Shown here one piece after another: positions 43,623 through 53,120 of a stretch of 64,000 nucleotides of DNA (the first letter of the stretch is position 1; the number at the start of each line of letters is the position of its first letter). Source of the stretch: Clostridia bacterium. Its GTDB lineage: Bacteria > Bacillota > Clostridia > Lachnospirales > CAG-274. The translations under genes and the position numbers were made by a program. The DNA lies in contig JAUNGN010000003.1 of NCBI GenBank assembly GCA_030524425.1, positions 1 through 64,000 on the forward strand, read 5' to 3'. Below the pieces are notes generated by a model that was not told the origin of the DNA, did not search any database, and saw only the letters and a program-made list of their open reading frames with translations.

Positions 43623-43793
43623 ATGGATTTGATAAAAGGCTATGCGGAAAAAATTGCAGTATTTGTTATTATATCTGCTTATATAGATTTAATATTGCCC
43701 AATAACAGTTACAGAAAATATATAAGGTTAATAGTTGGAGCTATGCTTATAGGTATTGTTATTGAACCTATTTCTTTATTGTTAAAGAGGTGA
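43623..43793 (+). CDS. spoIIIAF: Stage III sporulation protein AF, very short (membrane part only)
   Basis: This 56-residue frame starts in the base after the spoIIIAE stop and ends four bases before spoIIIAG. It matches the N-terminus of SpoIIIAF: two membrane helices (KIAVFVIISAYIDLILP and YIRLIVGAMLIGIVIEPI) with the conserved LPNNSYRKYI linker. The usual family member is about 170-210 residues, with a soluble C-terminal domain that is completely missing here. The stop is a clean TGA. The sequence shows no leftover C-terminal domain. Confidence 0.85.
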   Translation: MDLIKGYAEKIAVFVIISAYIDLILPNNSYRKYIRLIVGAMLIGIVIEPISLLLKR

Positions 43794-43797
43794 ACAG

Positions 43798-44280
43798 ATG
43801 AATTTAAGTAAATTGGTAATGGATAAAAAAGGCTTGTTTATTATTATATGTGTTCTTGTTCTGGGGGTTATGATGCTGATGGGAAATAACAGCGGAATTA
43901 AAACTGGGGTTAAATCTGAAAACACATCAGAAATAAATATTAACAGAGAGCTTGAAAAAATTTTATCCAGTGTAGAGGGAGCAGGCAGGGTTAAGGTACT
44001 TATTAATTATAATCAGTCCGGGGAAAAAATACTTGCCTATGATATGGAAAGCAATATAAACGAAAAGGAGAGTGGTAAAGAAAATAATTCAAAAAGTGAG
44101 GTGGTTTATGACGGAAACAAAATGCCTGTAATTTTAAAGGAATATATGCCTAAAGTTGAAGGTGTAATTATTGTTGCCCAAGGGGGAAACATTGATAATG
44201 TAAAAAAACAATTAATTGCAGGAACAGTGGCATTATTAGGCATTGACGAGCATAAAATAGAAGTACTAAAAATGAAATAG
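43798..44280 (+). CDS. spoIIIAG: Stage III sporulation protein AG
   Basis: This 160-residue protein has one N-terminal membrane helix and an external ring-forming domain (ILSSVEGAGRVKVLINY; VEGVIIVAQGGNIDNVKKQL; ALLGIDEHKIEVLKMK). SpoIIIAG makes a large ring of the sporulation channel. It is shorter than the Bacillus protein. Confidence 0.93.
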   Translation: MNLSKLVMDKKGLFIIICVLVLGVMMLMGNNSGIKTGVKSENTSEININRELEKILSSVEGAGRVKVLINYNQSGEKILAYDMESNINEKESGKENNSKSEVVYDGNKMPVILKEYMPKVEGVIIVAQGGNIDNVKKQLIAGTVALLGIDEHKIEVLKMK

Positions 44281-44289
44281 GAGGTTATC

Positions 44290-44931
44290 ATGTCAATTAA
44301 GAAAAATCATGTTATTATTACAGCTCTGGTAGTTATGATTGCAGCAGCAGGCTATCTTAACTACATAGATACAACACCGGGTGAAGTAAGTGAGGTTATG
44401 CTTACTGATGAAGGAGATTTAGCAGCTGTTCCCAATGAGGTGGCGGTTAATGATGAAAACCCTGAGATATTAGGTGAAGAGGCCGCTTTGGAAGCAACTT
44501 CATCTGCTTCGGAAGGCTCGACGGAAGAGGCGGCAAATCCTGATGCAGGTACTGCGGTATTTGTAAATTCTTCTAATGATTCATCCTACTTTGTTCAGGC
44601 AAAGCTTGACAGAGAGCAGTCCAGAAACAAGCAAAAGGATATGTTAAATGAAATGCTTAACAATGAAAATATTGACGGTGAAAAGAAAAATGAGGTAACG
44701 ACTGCTATGCTTCAAATTCAGCAGAGAATTGAAAAAGAAACTGCTGCCGAATCCATGATTGAGGCAAAGGGGTTTAAAGAGGTTTATGTAAGAATTGATG
44801 ATGATACAGTGGATGTAGTCGTTGATAAGGCTGAATTAACTGATGCGGAAATAGCTCAGATTGAAGATATTGTTAAGAGAAAAACAGGTGTGAGCGCCGA
44901 TAAAATAAGAATTACACCATTAAAAAAATAA
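44290..44931 (+). CDS. spoIIIAH: Stage III sporulation protein AH
   Basis: This 213-residue protein has one membrane helix near the N-terminus, an acidic spacer (about 35-100) and the ring-building domain (FVQAKLDREQSRNKQKDMLN ... VYVRIDDDTVDVVVDKAEL ... RKTGVSADKIRITPLKK). SpoIIIAH pairs with SpoIIQ across the forespore membranes. It is the last gene of the operon. Confidence 0.95.
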   Translation: MSIKKNHVIITALVVMIAAAGYLNYIDTTPGEVSEVMLTDEGDLAAVPNEVAVNDENPEILGEEAALEATSSASEGSTEEAANPDAGTAVFVNSSNDSSYFVQAKLDREQSRNKQKDMLNEMLNNENIDGEKKNEVTTAMLQIQQRIEKETAAESMIEAKGFKEVYVRIDDDTVDVVVDKAELTDAEIAQIEDIVKRKTGVSADKIRITPLKK

Positions 44932-44945
44932 GCTGCTGTATTTTG

Positions 44946-44978
44946 GTCCTTGTATATGTGGAATACAAGGACTTTTTT
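44946..44978 (+). terminator. Terminator of the spoIIIA operon
   Basis: GTCCTTGTAT and ATACAAGGAC pair perfectly over 10 bp, followed by six T. From 44979 to the thiC promoter at 45234, an AT-rich stretch holds no recognised gene or dyad. Confidence 0.92.
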
Positions 44979-45233
44979 ATGTTGAATTGAGTAATAAAAA
45001 ATATTACATAACAAAAAGTAATTTGTTTATATTATATTAATTAATTTAAAAACGGCAGCTCTTATAGTGTAAAGGTTGAAAAGGGAGTAACATATAATAT
45101 TGTATAAAAACTGCATACGTTTTTCATAATTGTATTAATTATTATTTTAGTGTGTAGTATATATATGGCAAGTTATATTATTTTTTTATGGTTTATTTAT
45201 TCATTCAGACCGTGAATCAAACTTTTATTTATA

Positions 45234-45262
45234 TTGACAAAATGTTGTAATGGTATTATAAT
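45234..45262 (+). promoter_or_regulatory. SigA promoter of thiC
   Basis: TTGACA at 45234-45239, 17-bp spacer, TATAAT at 45257-45262: both consensus hexamers. Confidence 0.92.
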
Positions 45263-45279
45263 ACTTTCAGATGAATATG

Positions 45280-45350
45280 TTGCAGGGGTACCATTTTGGT
45301 TGAGAAATACCCTTTGAACCTGACGGTTAATACCGTGGTAGGGAGCAAGA
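45280..45350 (+). promoter_or_regulatory. TPP riboswitch (THI element)
   Basis: The canonical elements are present in order: GGGGTACC, GGTTGAGAAATACCC, the thi-box core TTTGAACCTGA, then GGTTAATACCG and GTAGGGA. A closing stem TTGC/GCAA brackets them. It starts about 18 bases after the promoter -10. With the terminator that follows, it should stop transcription of thiC when thiamine pyrophosphate is high. Confidence 0.97.
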
Positions 45351-45364
45351 ACGGTTTTTATTGC

Positions 45365-45390
45365 GCTTGGCTTTCTGCTAAGCCTTTTTT
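45365..45390 (+). terminator. Expression-platform terminator of the TPP riboswitch
   Basis: GCTTGGC and GCTAAGC make a 7-bp stem with one G-T pair, loop TTTCT, followed by CTTTTTT. It lies 15 bases after the riboswitch core. Confidence 0.85.
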
Positions 45391-45434
45391 ATTTCTGCAT
45401 ATATTTGTTAAATATATTTTTGGAGGAAAATTTT

Positions 45435-46757
45435 ATGAGAAATTATGCAACTCAGATGGAAGCTGCTAAAAAGGGCATCATCACTAAGGAAATGGAAGTA
45501 GTGGCAAAAAAGGAATATAAGACACCTGAGGAAGTCAGAGCGTTAGTAGCTGAGGGTGTAGTATGTATTCCTGCCAATATCAACCATACTGCTTTGGATC
45601 CAGAGGGTATTGGTCAGGATATGAGGACCAAAATTAATGTAAACCTTGGTATTTCAGGCGATTGTAAAGACTATACAATGGAAATGAACAAGGTTAAGAT
45701 GGCAATTGACTATGGTGCTGAAGCTATTATGGATTTAAGCAACTATGGCAAGACCAATACATTCAGAAAAGAGCTTGTTGCTATGTCGCCTGCTATGATT
45801 GGTACTGTACCTATGTATGATGCTATAGGTTATCTTGAAAAGGATTTAATGAAAATAACTGCTAAAGAATTTCTTGAGGTTGTAGAAGCTCACGCTAAAG
45901 AAGGTGTTGACTTTATGACTATACATGCAGGTATTAACAGGAGAGCTGTTGAAGCCTTTAAGAGAGATAAGAGAAGAATGAATATTGTTTCAAGAGGCGG
46001 TTCATTGCTTTTTGCATGGATGGAAATGACAGGGAATGAAAATCCGTTTTTTGAATATTATGATGATGTACTTGAAATTTTAAGAAAATATGATGTTACA
46101 ATTTCTCTTGGTGATGCTTTAAGACCGGGATGTAATGATGATGCTACCGATGCAGGTCAGATTTCCGAGCTTATTGAACTTGGCTATCTTACCGAGAGAG
46201 CATGGGCAAAGGATGTTCAGGTAATGGTTGAAGGTCCGGGTCATATGGCTATTGATGAAATTGCGGCTAATATGAAGCTGCAAAAGAGATTATGTCACAA
46301 TGCTCCTTTCTATGTTTTGGGTCCTATTGTAACTGATATTTTCCCTGGCTATGATCATATTACATCAGCTATCGGAGGTGCTATTGCAGCAAGTAATGGT
46401 GCTGACTTCTTGTGTTATGTTACACCGGCAGAACATTTAAGACTTCCTGATGAAGATGACGTTAAAGAGGGCATTATTGCAAGCAAGATTGCTGCTCATG
46501 CCGCTGATATTGCAAACAAGTATCCTCATGCAAGAGATATTGATAATGCAATGTCTGATGCAAGACATGCTCTTGACTGGGAAAAAATGTTTGAGCTTGC
46601 TGTAGACGGTAAAAAGGCAAGAGAATATTATGAGAGTGTTCCTCCTGCTGAAAGACACAGTTGTTCAATGTGCGGCAAGATGTGTGCCGTAAGAACCACT
46701 AATATGATTTTAGATGGTAAGAAGGTGGAATTTTGTAAGGAAGACGGCTCCTGCTAA
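45435..46757 (+). CDS. thiC: Phosphomethylpyrimidine synthase ThiC
   Basis: This 440-residue radical-SAM enzyme makes the pyrimidine half of thiamine from aminoimidazole ribotide. The ATG at 45435 has GGAGGAAAA ahead. The central barrel carries [18 protein letters not shown] and [11 protein letters not shown], and the iron-sulfur cluster cysteines are in [10 protein letters not shown] at the C-terminus. It is the short clostridial form without the plant-type N-terminal extension. The upstream TPP riboswitch controls it. Confidence 0.98.
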   Translation: MRNYATQMEAAKKGIITKEMEVVAKKEYKTPEEVRALVAEGVVCIPANINHTALDPEGIGQDMRTKINVNLGISGDCKDYTMEMNKVKMAIDYGAEAIMDLSNYGKTNTFRKELVAMSPAMIGTVPMYDAIGYLEKDLMKITAKEFLEVVEAHAKEGVDFMTIHAGINRRAVEAFKRDKRRMNIVSRGGSLLFAWMEMTGNENPFFEYYDDVLEILRKYDVTISLGDALRPGCNDDATDAGQISELIELGYLTERAWAKDVQVMVEGPGHMAIDEIAANMKLQKRLCHNAPFYVLGPIVTDIFPGYDHITSAIGGAIAASNGADFLCYVTPAEHLRLPDEDDVKEGIIASKIAAHAADIANKYPHARDIDNAMSDARHALDWEKMFELAVDGKKAREYYESVPPAERHSCSMCGKMCAVRTTNMILDGKKVEFCKEDGSC

Positions 46758-46880
46758 CCCATTGTATGGTTTAATTATGTTTTCAGTAAAGTAAATAGTT
46801 ATTATAAAAAATAATATATTGCTGTCATATTTGGAATATTGAATTGTTATAATAAATTTACAAATTAATTTTAACATGAA

Positions 46881-46920
46881 AAAGCATCGGTTATAATCCT
46901 TTGATTTGACCGATGCTTTT
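46881..46920 (+). terminator. Terminator after thiC
   Basis: AAAGCATCGGT and ACCGATGCTTT pair over 11 bp, ending in TTTT. The rest of the 46758-47096 gap holds this, a weak promoter area and a dyad. Confidence 0.9.
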
Positions 46921-47030
46921 GTGCAAAATGACGAAAAATGTTTTTTGTATAAAAAAACACTGGAATATTTAAACAAAAATATAGTATAATAAAATGATTA
47001 TAAATTTGTAATTTGCACAAATTAAATGGC

Positions 47031-47066
47031 AATAAATATAGTTAGCTTATGCAAACTGTATTTATT
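47031..47066 (+). promoter_or_regulatory. Long dyad upstream of the hydrogenase operon
   Basis: AATAAATATAGTT and AACTGTATTTATT form 12 pairs in 13, enclosing AGCTTATGCA. It lies 30-66 bases before the hydC start. It could be an operator or an RNA hairpin in the leader. A second AATTTGT/ACAAATT dyad (about 47003-47022) is near the promoter. Confidence 0.45.
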
Positions 47067-47096
47067 GTACCTAAATTAAGTTAGGAGGACTAAAGA

Positions 47097-47582
47097 ATGA
47101 ATGAAAATTTTGACTACACCCTTGTAGATAAGGTGCTGGCTGACCATGACTGTAAGCAAAGCTCTATTATAGCTATATTGCAGGATGTTCAGGAGCATTA
47201 TCATTATCTGCCAAGAGAAATTTTTTCTTATATAGCTGAAAAGCTTGATACAAGTGTAGCTACTATTTACAGTGTAGCAACATTTTATGAGAATTTTTCT
47301 CTTGAGCCTAAGGGCAAGTATGTTATAAAGGTTTGTGACGGTACTGCCTGTCATGTAAGAAAGGGTATACCTGTTCTTGAAAGGTTAAGATCTGAACTTG
47401 GACTTTCTGATAATAAGGTTACTACAGATGACCTTATGTTTACTGTTGAAACTGTAAGCTGTTTAGGTGCCTGTGGTCTTGCTCCTGCAATGACCGTAAA
47501 TGACAAGGTTTTGCCTGCAATGACACCTGATAAGGCAAGTGCGGTTATCCGAGAGATAAAGGAGGCTGAAAAAGATGCTTAA
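47097..47582 (+). CDS. hydC: NADH-dependent hydrogenase subunit, NuoE-type [2Fe-2S]
   Basis: This 161-residue protein is the NuoE/HydC subunit. A helical N-terminal part (HYHYLPREIFSYIAEKL) is followed by a thioredoxin-like domain with the four [2Fe-2S] cysteines in CDGTACHVRKG and CLGACGLAPAM. It passes electrons in trimeric HydABC complexes. RBS AGGAGG. It overlaps the next gene by 8 bp. Confidence 0.93.
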   Translation: MNENFDYTLVDKVLADHDCKQSSIIAILQDVQEHYHYLPREIFSYIAEKLDTSVATIYSVATFYENFSLEPKGKYVIKVCDGTACHVRKGIPVLERLRSELGLSDNKVTTDDLMFTVETVSCLGACGLAPAMTVNDKVLPAMTPDKASAVIREIKEAEKDA

Positions 47583-49449
47583 AAACAGGGAAGATTTAAT
47601 TGAATTAAGACAGGCTTATGAGGCATCAATTAAGCTCCAGACAAGAAAGATACTTGTGTGTGCAGGTACGGGATGTGTTGCAGGCGGTTCCCTTGATATT
47701 CATGATGAGCTTATAAGACTTATTGAAGAAAAGGGTATTAAATGTTCTGTTGAGCTTGAAAAAGACCCTCATGATGAAACTATCGGCGTTAAGAAAAGCG
47801 GCTGCCATGGTTTTTGTGAAATGGGTCCTTTAGTGAGAATTGAGCCTGAAGGTATTTTGTATACAAAGGTTAAGCTTTCCGACTGCCGGGATATTGTAAA
47901 TCAGACTATTGTTGAAGGCAAGGTTGTAGACAGACTTGTTTATAAGGTAGAGGGCAAGCCATACATAAGACAGGAAGATATTCCTTTCTATGCAAAGCAG
48001 CACAGAGTTGTTCTTGAACACTGCGGTCATATTGATGCAACTTCAATACTTGAATATATTGCCATAGGCGGTTATGAGGCTTTTGAAAAGGCTTTGTTTG
48101 AAATGGAGCCTTGTGATATTGTAAATGAGGTTGAAGAATCTGCTTTAAGAGGCAGAGGCGGCGGCGGTTTCCCTACAGGCAGAAAGTGGCGTCAGGTTTT
48201 AAATCAGAAGGAGCCTGTACATTATGTTGTCTGTAACGGTGACGAAGGTGACCCCGGTGCATTTATGGACAGAAGTATTATGGAGGGTGATCCTCACAGA
48301 ATGCTTGAAGGTATGATGATTGCAGGTATTGCAACAGGCTCTCACGAGGGTTACATATATGTTAGAGCCGAGTACCCTATGGCTGTATCAAGACTTGAAA
48401 ATGCCATTAAGCAGGCAAGGGAAATAGGTCTTTTAGGAAAAAATATATTGGACAGCGGTTTTGACTTTGATTTCCATATTAACAAGGGTGCAGGCGCTTT
48501 TGTATGCGGAGAGGGCTCTGCTCTTACTGCATCTATTGAGGGCAAGAGAGGTATGCCGAGAGTTAAGCCTCCCCGTACTGTTGAAAAGGGATTATTTGAA
48601 AAGCCTACTGTTCTTAACAATGTTGAAACCTATGCAAATGTACCTAAGATTATAATTAAGGGAGCAAAATGGTATAAGAGTATTGGTCCGGAATCAAGCC
48701 CCGGCACAAAGGCCTTTGCTTTAACCGGTAATATTCAGAATACAGGTCTTATTGAAGTACCTATGGGTACTACTTTAAGAGAAATTATATTTGATATTGG
48801 CGGAGGTATGAAAAGTGATAAGCCTTTTAAGGCTGTTCAGATTGGCGGTCCTTCAGGCGGTTGTCTGATTACTCCTAATCTTGATTTACCGCTGGATTTT
48901 GATTCTCTTAAAAAGGTTGGTGCAATGATTGGTTCAGGCGGTCTTGTAGTTATGGACGAAAGCACCTGTATGGTTGAGGTTGCCCGTTTCTTTATGAACT
49001 TTACACAAAATGAATCCTGCGGAAAGTGTGTTCCTTGCCGTGAGGGTACTAAGAGAATGCTTGAAATTCTTGAAAGAATTGTTGCAGGTAATGGTAAGGA
49101 GGGAGATGTTGAGCTTTTGCTTGACCTTGCTGATACTATTTCATCAACGGCTCTTTGCGGTCTTGGCAAAACTGCGGCAATGCCTGTTGTGTCAACTATA
49201 AAGAGCTTTAGAGATGAGTATGATGCCCATATTATAGATAAGAAATGTCCTGCAGGTCAGTGCAAGAAGCTTATTACATATGTTATTGACCCTGAGCTTT
49301 GCAAGGGATGCTCCAAGTGTGCAAGAAATTGTCCTGTTGAGGCTATCAGCGGCGAAATCAAGTCACCATTCACAATTGATACATCTAAATGTATTAAGTG
49401 CGGTGCCTGTTTGGAAAACTGTAATTTTGGTGCAGTTAAGGAGGTGTAG
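47575..49449 (+). CDS. hydB: NADH-dependent hydrogenase subunit, NuoF-type flavoprotein
   Basis: This 624-residue protein has an N-terminal [2Fe-2S] thioredoxin-like domain (CAGTGCVAGGS ... GCHGFCEMGP, about 28-88), the NADH- and FMN-binding core (RGRGGGGFPTGRKW; CNGDEGDPGAFMDR), the [4Fe-4S] site ESCGKCVPCREG (about 480-490) and a C-terminal two-cluster ferredoxin (CKGCSKCARNCP; CIKCGACLENCN). This is the HydB pattern, the site of NAD binding and probably flavin-based electron bifurcation. Whether bifurcation occurs depends on the complex and is inferred. Confidence 0.95.
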   Translation: MLKNREDLIELRQAYEASIKLQTRKILVCAGTGCVAGGSLDIHDELIRLIEEKGIKCSVELEKDPHDETIGVKKSGCHGFCEMGPLVRIEPEGILYTKVKLSDCRDIVNQTIVEGKVVDRLVYKVEGKPYIRQEDIPFYAKQHRVVLEHCGHIDATSILEYIAIGGYEAFEKALFEMEPCDIVNEVEESALRGRGGGGFPTGRKWRQVLNQKEPVHYVVCNGDEGDPGAFMDRSIMEGDPHRMLEGMMIAGIATGSHEGYIYVRAEYPMAVSRLENAIKQAREIGLLGKNILDSGFDFDFHINKGAGAFVCGEGSALTASIEGKRGMPRVKPPRTVEKGLFEKPTVLNNVETYANVPKIIIKGAKWYKSIGPESSPGTKAFALTGNIQNTGLIEVPMGTTLREIIFDIGGGMKSDKPFKAVQIGGPSGGCLITPNLDLPLDFDSLKKVGAMIGSGGLVVMDESTCMVEVARFFMNFTQNESCGKCVPCREGTKRMLEILERIVAGNGKEGDVELLLDLADTISSTALCGLGKTAAMPVVSTIKSFRDEYDAHIIDKKCPAGQCKKLITYVIDPELCKGCSKCARNCPVEAISGEIKSPFTIDTSKCIKCGACLENCNFGAVKEV

Positions 49450-49452
49450 GAA

Positions 49453-51153
49453 ATGGCCAATGATAACTATATGATTATTGACAATATCCCTGTTGCCATT
49501 GAGGGAGAGAAAAACATATTAGAGCTTATAAGAAAGGCAGGTATTGATTTACCTACTTTCTGCTACCATTCTGATTTATCCGTATATGGTGCCTGCAGAA
49601 TGTGTATGGTAGAAAATAAATGGGGCGGTATGGAGGCTGCCTGTTCAACACCTCCTAAGCCGGGTGCTGAAATTTACACAAATACTCCAAAGCTTAGAAA
49701 GCACAGAAAAATGATTCTTGAGCTTTTGCTTTCAAACCATTGCAGAGATTGTACTACCTGTGACAAGAACGGTGAGTGCAGATTACAGGAGCTTGCAAGC
49801 CGATTTGGCATTACAAGCGTCAGATTTAAGAATACTGCTGCCGAACCTGATATTGATGATTCATCAGTATGTATTACAAGGGACAGAAATAAGTGTATTC
49901 TTTGCGGTGACTGTGTAAGAGTATGTAACGAAGTACAGAATGTAGGTGCAATTAATTTTGCCAACAGAGGTTCTAAGATGATTGTTGCCACTGCTTTTGA
50001 TGAGCCTATTGCAAACAGCAATTGTGTTGGCTGCGGTCAGTGTGCTGCTGTCTGTCCTACAGGTGCTATTGTTATTAAAAATGACAGAATGAAGCTCTGG
50101 GATGAGTTTGACAAGGAGGATGTTAAGGTTGTTGCACAGATTGCTCCTGCCGTAAGAGTTGCGGTTGCCAGGTCATTTGGTCTTACTGATGGCAATGTAA
50201 TGGGCAAAATTGTTGCATCATTAAAGAGAATAGGCTTTGATGAAGTATTTGATACTGTAACAGGTGCAGATTTAACTGTTCTTGAAGAAGCCAATGAATT
50301 TTTAGACAGAGTTTCCGAAAATAAAAATATACCTTTATTTACTTCCTGTTGTCCTGCATGGGTGAATTACTGTGAAAAGAATTACCCGGAATTACTGCCT
50401 AATGTATCTACCTGCCGTTCACCAATGCAGATGTTTGGCAGTGTTATTAAGGAGCAGTACAAAACAAGCAGAAAGAAAATTATAAGTGTTGCAATTATGC
50501 CTTGTACAGCTAAGAAGTTTGAGGCTGTAAGACCTGAATTTAAGAGAGAGGACGGCTCTCCTGTAATTGACTATGTAATTACAACCAAGGAGCTTATACA
50601 GATGATTAAGGAGGCAGGTATTGTATTCAGTGAAATTGAGCCTGAATCTATTGATATGCCTTTTGGCTCTATTTCGGGTGCCGGTGTTATATTCGGTGTA
50701 ACAGGCGGTGTTACTGAGGCTGTTATAAGGCGTGTGGCAACGGATAAGTCTGTAAATGCTTTGAGAAATCTTGCATTTAACGGTGTCAGAGGACTTGAAG
50801 GAGTTAAGGAAACAACTATAAATTACGGAGGCACGGATTTAAAGATTGCGGTTGTGAGCGGTCTTAAAAATGCCGATAATTTAATAAAAAGGATTAAAGC
50901 AGGTGAGCACTATGACCTTGTGGAGGTTATGGCTTGCCCAAGCGGCTGTATAAATGGTGCAGGTCAGCCACACACTGATTTTGATGGCAGAAAAGAAAGA
51001 AGTGATAATCTTTATGAGGCTGACAGAATGTGTACTAACAAGAGAAGTGAGGAAAATCCTCTTATGATGTCACTTTATAACGGACTTTTAAGAGGTAAGG
51101 TTCACGAATTACTCCACGTTCATTATGGTAAGGAGGGTGTTCATAATGATTAA
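49453..51153 (+). CDS. hydA: [FeFe]-hydrogenase catalytic subunit
   Basis: This 566-residue protein has the M3-type layout: N-terminal [2Fe-2S] ferredoxin (CYHSDLSVYGACRMCMVE), the His-ligated cluster region HCRDCTTCDKNGEC, two [4Fe-4S] clusters (CILCGDCVRVC and CVGCGQCAAVC), and the H-cluster domain with the three signatures TSCCPAW, MPCTAKKFE and ACPSGCINGAG. All active-site residues are intact. It makes or uses hydrogen with ferredoxin and NADH through HydBC. It starts three bases after hydB. Confidence 0.97.
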   Translation: MANDNYMIIDNIPVAIEGEKNILELIRKAGIDLPTFCYHSDLSVYGACRMCMVENKWGGMEAACSTPPKPGAEIYTNTPKLRKHRKMILELLLSNHCRDCTTCDKNGECRLQELASRFGITSVRFKNTAAEPDIDDSSVCITRDRNKCILCGDCVRVCNEVQNVGAINFANRGSKMIVATAFDEPIANSNCVGCGQCAAVCPTGAIVIKNDRMKLWDEFDKEDVKVVAQIAPAVRVAVARSFGLTDGNVMGKIVASLKRIGFDEVFDTVTGADLTVLEEANEFLDRVSENKNIPLFTSCCPAWVNYCEKNYPELLPNVSTCRSPMQMFGSVIKEQYKTSRKKIISVAIMPCTAKKFEAVRPEFKREDGSPVIDYVITTKELIQMIKEAGIVFSEIEPESIDMPFGSISGAGVIFGVTGGVTEAVIRRVATDKSVNALRNLAFNGVRGLEGVKETTINYGGTDLKIAVVSGLKNADNLIKRIKAGEHYDLVEVMACPSGCINGAGQPHTDFDGRKERSDNLYEADRMCTNKRSEENPLMMSLYNGLLRGKVHELLHVHYGKEGVHND

Positions 51154-51394
51154 AATTTCTGTATGTATTGGAAGTGCCTGTCATTTAAAGGGTTCATATA
51201 ATGTAATAAACGGTATACAGCAGGCTATTGAAAAAAATGGTTTGACTGATAAGGTAAGCATTAACGGTACATTTTGTACAGGCAACTGCGGCAGCAAGGG
51301 TGTTGCGGTACTGGTTGATGATGAGTATTACGGTGTTGACCCAACTAAGGTTAAGGAATTTTTTAATGATGTAGTAATGAAGAAAGTTGATTAA
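51146..51394 (+). CDS. Small [2Fe-2S] thioredoxin-like ferredoxin in the hydrogenase operon
   Basis: This 82-residue protein starts at the ATG at 51146 behind AGGAGGGTG and overlaps hydA by 8 bp. It has the cluster motif pattern CIGSACHLKGS ... CTGNCGSKG of NuoE/HydC-type [2Fe-2S] domains, without the helical part. It is a stand-alone ferredoxin translated with the catalytic subunit; it may bring electrons to the complex or act in maturation. The specific role is unknown. Confidence 0.85.
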   Translation: MIKISVCIGSACHLKGSYNVINGIQQAIEKNGLTDKVSINGTFCTGNCGSKGVAVLVDDEYYGVDPTKVKEFFNDVVMKKVD

Positions 51395-51402
51395 GTCTTA
51401 TT

Positions 51403-51441
51403 GAGTGTGGCATGTATATTATATGTCACACTCTTATTTTT
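51403..51441 (+). terminator. Terminator of the hydrogenase operon
   Basis: GAGTGTG and CACACTC (51403-51409 and 51427-51433) pair, then TTATTTTTTT. Confidence 0.85.
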
Positions 51442-51514
51442 TTATTAATTTATATGTAATTGGTAGAATAATAATTTAATATATGTTATTATTATAATAA
51501 AAAGAGGTGATGCT

Positions 51515-53113
51515 ATGATAAATATGTTAATACTTGTATCTGTTGTAATTATATTGTGTGTTATATTTAATAAGGTTTCCAGTAAGCTTGGTGTTCCCAT
51601 GCTTTTATTTTTTATACTGCTTGGTATGCTCTTTGGCTCGGACGGTATATTTAAAATACATTTTGATGATTATCATTTTGCTGAGTCAATCTGTTCAACT
51701 GCTCTGATTTTTATTATGTTTTACGGTGGTTTTGGCACTAAGTGGAGTGAGGCAAAGCCTGCAGCCGTTAAGGCTGTTCTTCTGTCTACATTAGGTGTTG
51801 CAATGACTGCTTTTATTGTAGGCTTGCTTTGTCATTTTATATTAAGAATAGAATGGCTTGAAAGTTTGTTAATAGGTTCTGTTATAAGTTCAACTGATGC
51901 GGCTTCCGTATTCTCCATATTAAGGTCTAAAAAATTAGGCTTAAAGTATAATACAGCTTCATTGCTGGAGGTGGAAAGCGGTAGTAATGATCCATGCTCC
52001 TATATGCTTACAACAATTGTTCTTGCAATAATGGGGGGAGATGCTCAGGGGGGCAGTATTATTTATATGATATTTGCCCAGTTGTTTTATGGTATTGCTA
52101 TTGGTGTTGTTGTGGCTTTGTCAGCTATATGGATATTAAAAAAGCTAAAACCTGATACAGCAGGCTTTGATGCAATACTTGTAGTGGCTGTAGCAATATT
52201 TGCCTATGCTTTGCCGTCATTAATCGGAGGCAATGGCTATTTAAGCGTATATATTGCGGGAATTATTATGGGTAACAGTACTATTAGGAACAAAAAGTCC
52301 CTTGTGAACTTTTTTGACGGTGTAACAGGACTTATGCAGGTTCTTATTTTCTTCTTATTGGGACTTTTATCCTATCCGTCACAAATGATTTATAATATTG
52401 TACCGGCAATAGCTATTGCCTTGTTTTTAACATTTATAGCAAGACCTGTTTCTGTTTTTGCTGTTTTATCACCATTTAAATGTAATATAAACCAGCAATT
52501 ACTTGTTTCATGGTCAGGATTAAGAGGCGCCGCATCTATCGTATTTGCGATTATGATTTTTATCAGTCCCGTATATACTAAAAGTGATATTTTCAATATA
52601 GTGCTTTGTATAGTGCTTTTGTCTATTGGTATACAGGGAACACTGCTGCCGTTTTTGGCAAAAAAGCTTAATATGATTGATGAAAATGCAGATGTATTAA
52701 AAACATTCAGTGATTATTCGGAAGAAATTGAAGTCAATTTTATACAGCTTTCAATTACTGAAAATCATATGTGGATTAATAAAAGTCTCAAGGAAATTGC
52801 AATACCGCCCAATACTCTTGTCGCATTGTTAATAAGGAATAATGAAAAAATTGTGCCACATGGAGATACTATAATAAATGAAGGCGATATTCTTGTGCTT
52901 GCGGCAAAAAGTTTGTGCGAAAATTATGGTATTGTACTTACTGAAATAATAATTGATAAAAAGAGTAAGTGGATTGACTGCAGCCTTTCTGATGTAAAGC
53001 TTGACGGTGGCTTGGTAATAATGATAAAGAGAGATGAAAATGTCATTATACCTAATGGTGATACAAAGATTAAGGATAAGGATATACTTGTGATTAACTC
53101 ATTTGAGGGGTAG
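51515..53113 (+). CDS. CPA1-type cation/proton antiporter with TrkA-C domain
   Basis: This 532-residue protein has about twelve helices (about 1-385) with the antiporter motif SSTDAASVFSILRSKKLG and VESGSNDP, plus a C-terminal TrkA-C domain region (about 405-530). It resembles the K+/H+ antiporters of the CvrA/NhaP2 group that exchange K+ or Na+ for protons. The ligand for the TrkA-C domain is unknown; c-di-AMP regulates similar domains in some Firmicutes. Start ATG with AAGAGGTGA ahead. Confidence 0.88.
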   Translation: MINMLILVSVVIILCVIFNKVSSKLGVPMLLFFILLGMLFGSDGIFKIHFDDYHFAESICSTALIFIMFYGGFGTKWSEAKPAAVKAVLLSTLGVAMTAFIVGLLCHFILRIEWLESLLIGSVISSTDAASVFSILRSKKLGLKYNTASLLEVESGSNDPCSYMLTTIVLAIMGGDAQGGSIIYMIFAQLFYGIAIGVVVALSAIWILKKLKPDTAGFDAILVVAVAIFAYALPSLIGGNGYLSVYIAGIIMGNSTIRNKKSLVNFFDGVTGLMQVLIFFLLGLLSYPSQMIYNIVPAIAIALFLTFIARPVSVFAVLSPFKCNINQQLLVSWSGLRGAASIVFAIMIFISPVYTKSDIFNIVLCIVLLSIGIQGTLLPFLAKKLNMIDENADVLKTFSDYSEEIEVNFIQLSITENHMWINKSLKEIAIPPNTLVALLIRNNEKIVPHGDTIINEGDILVLAAKSLCENYGIVLTEIIIDKKSKWIDCSLSDVKLDGGLVIMIKRDENVIIPNGDTKIKDKDILVINSFEG

Positions 53114-53120
53114 TGAAAAT

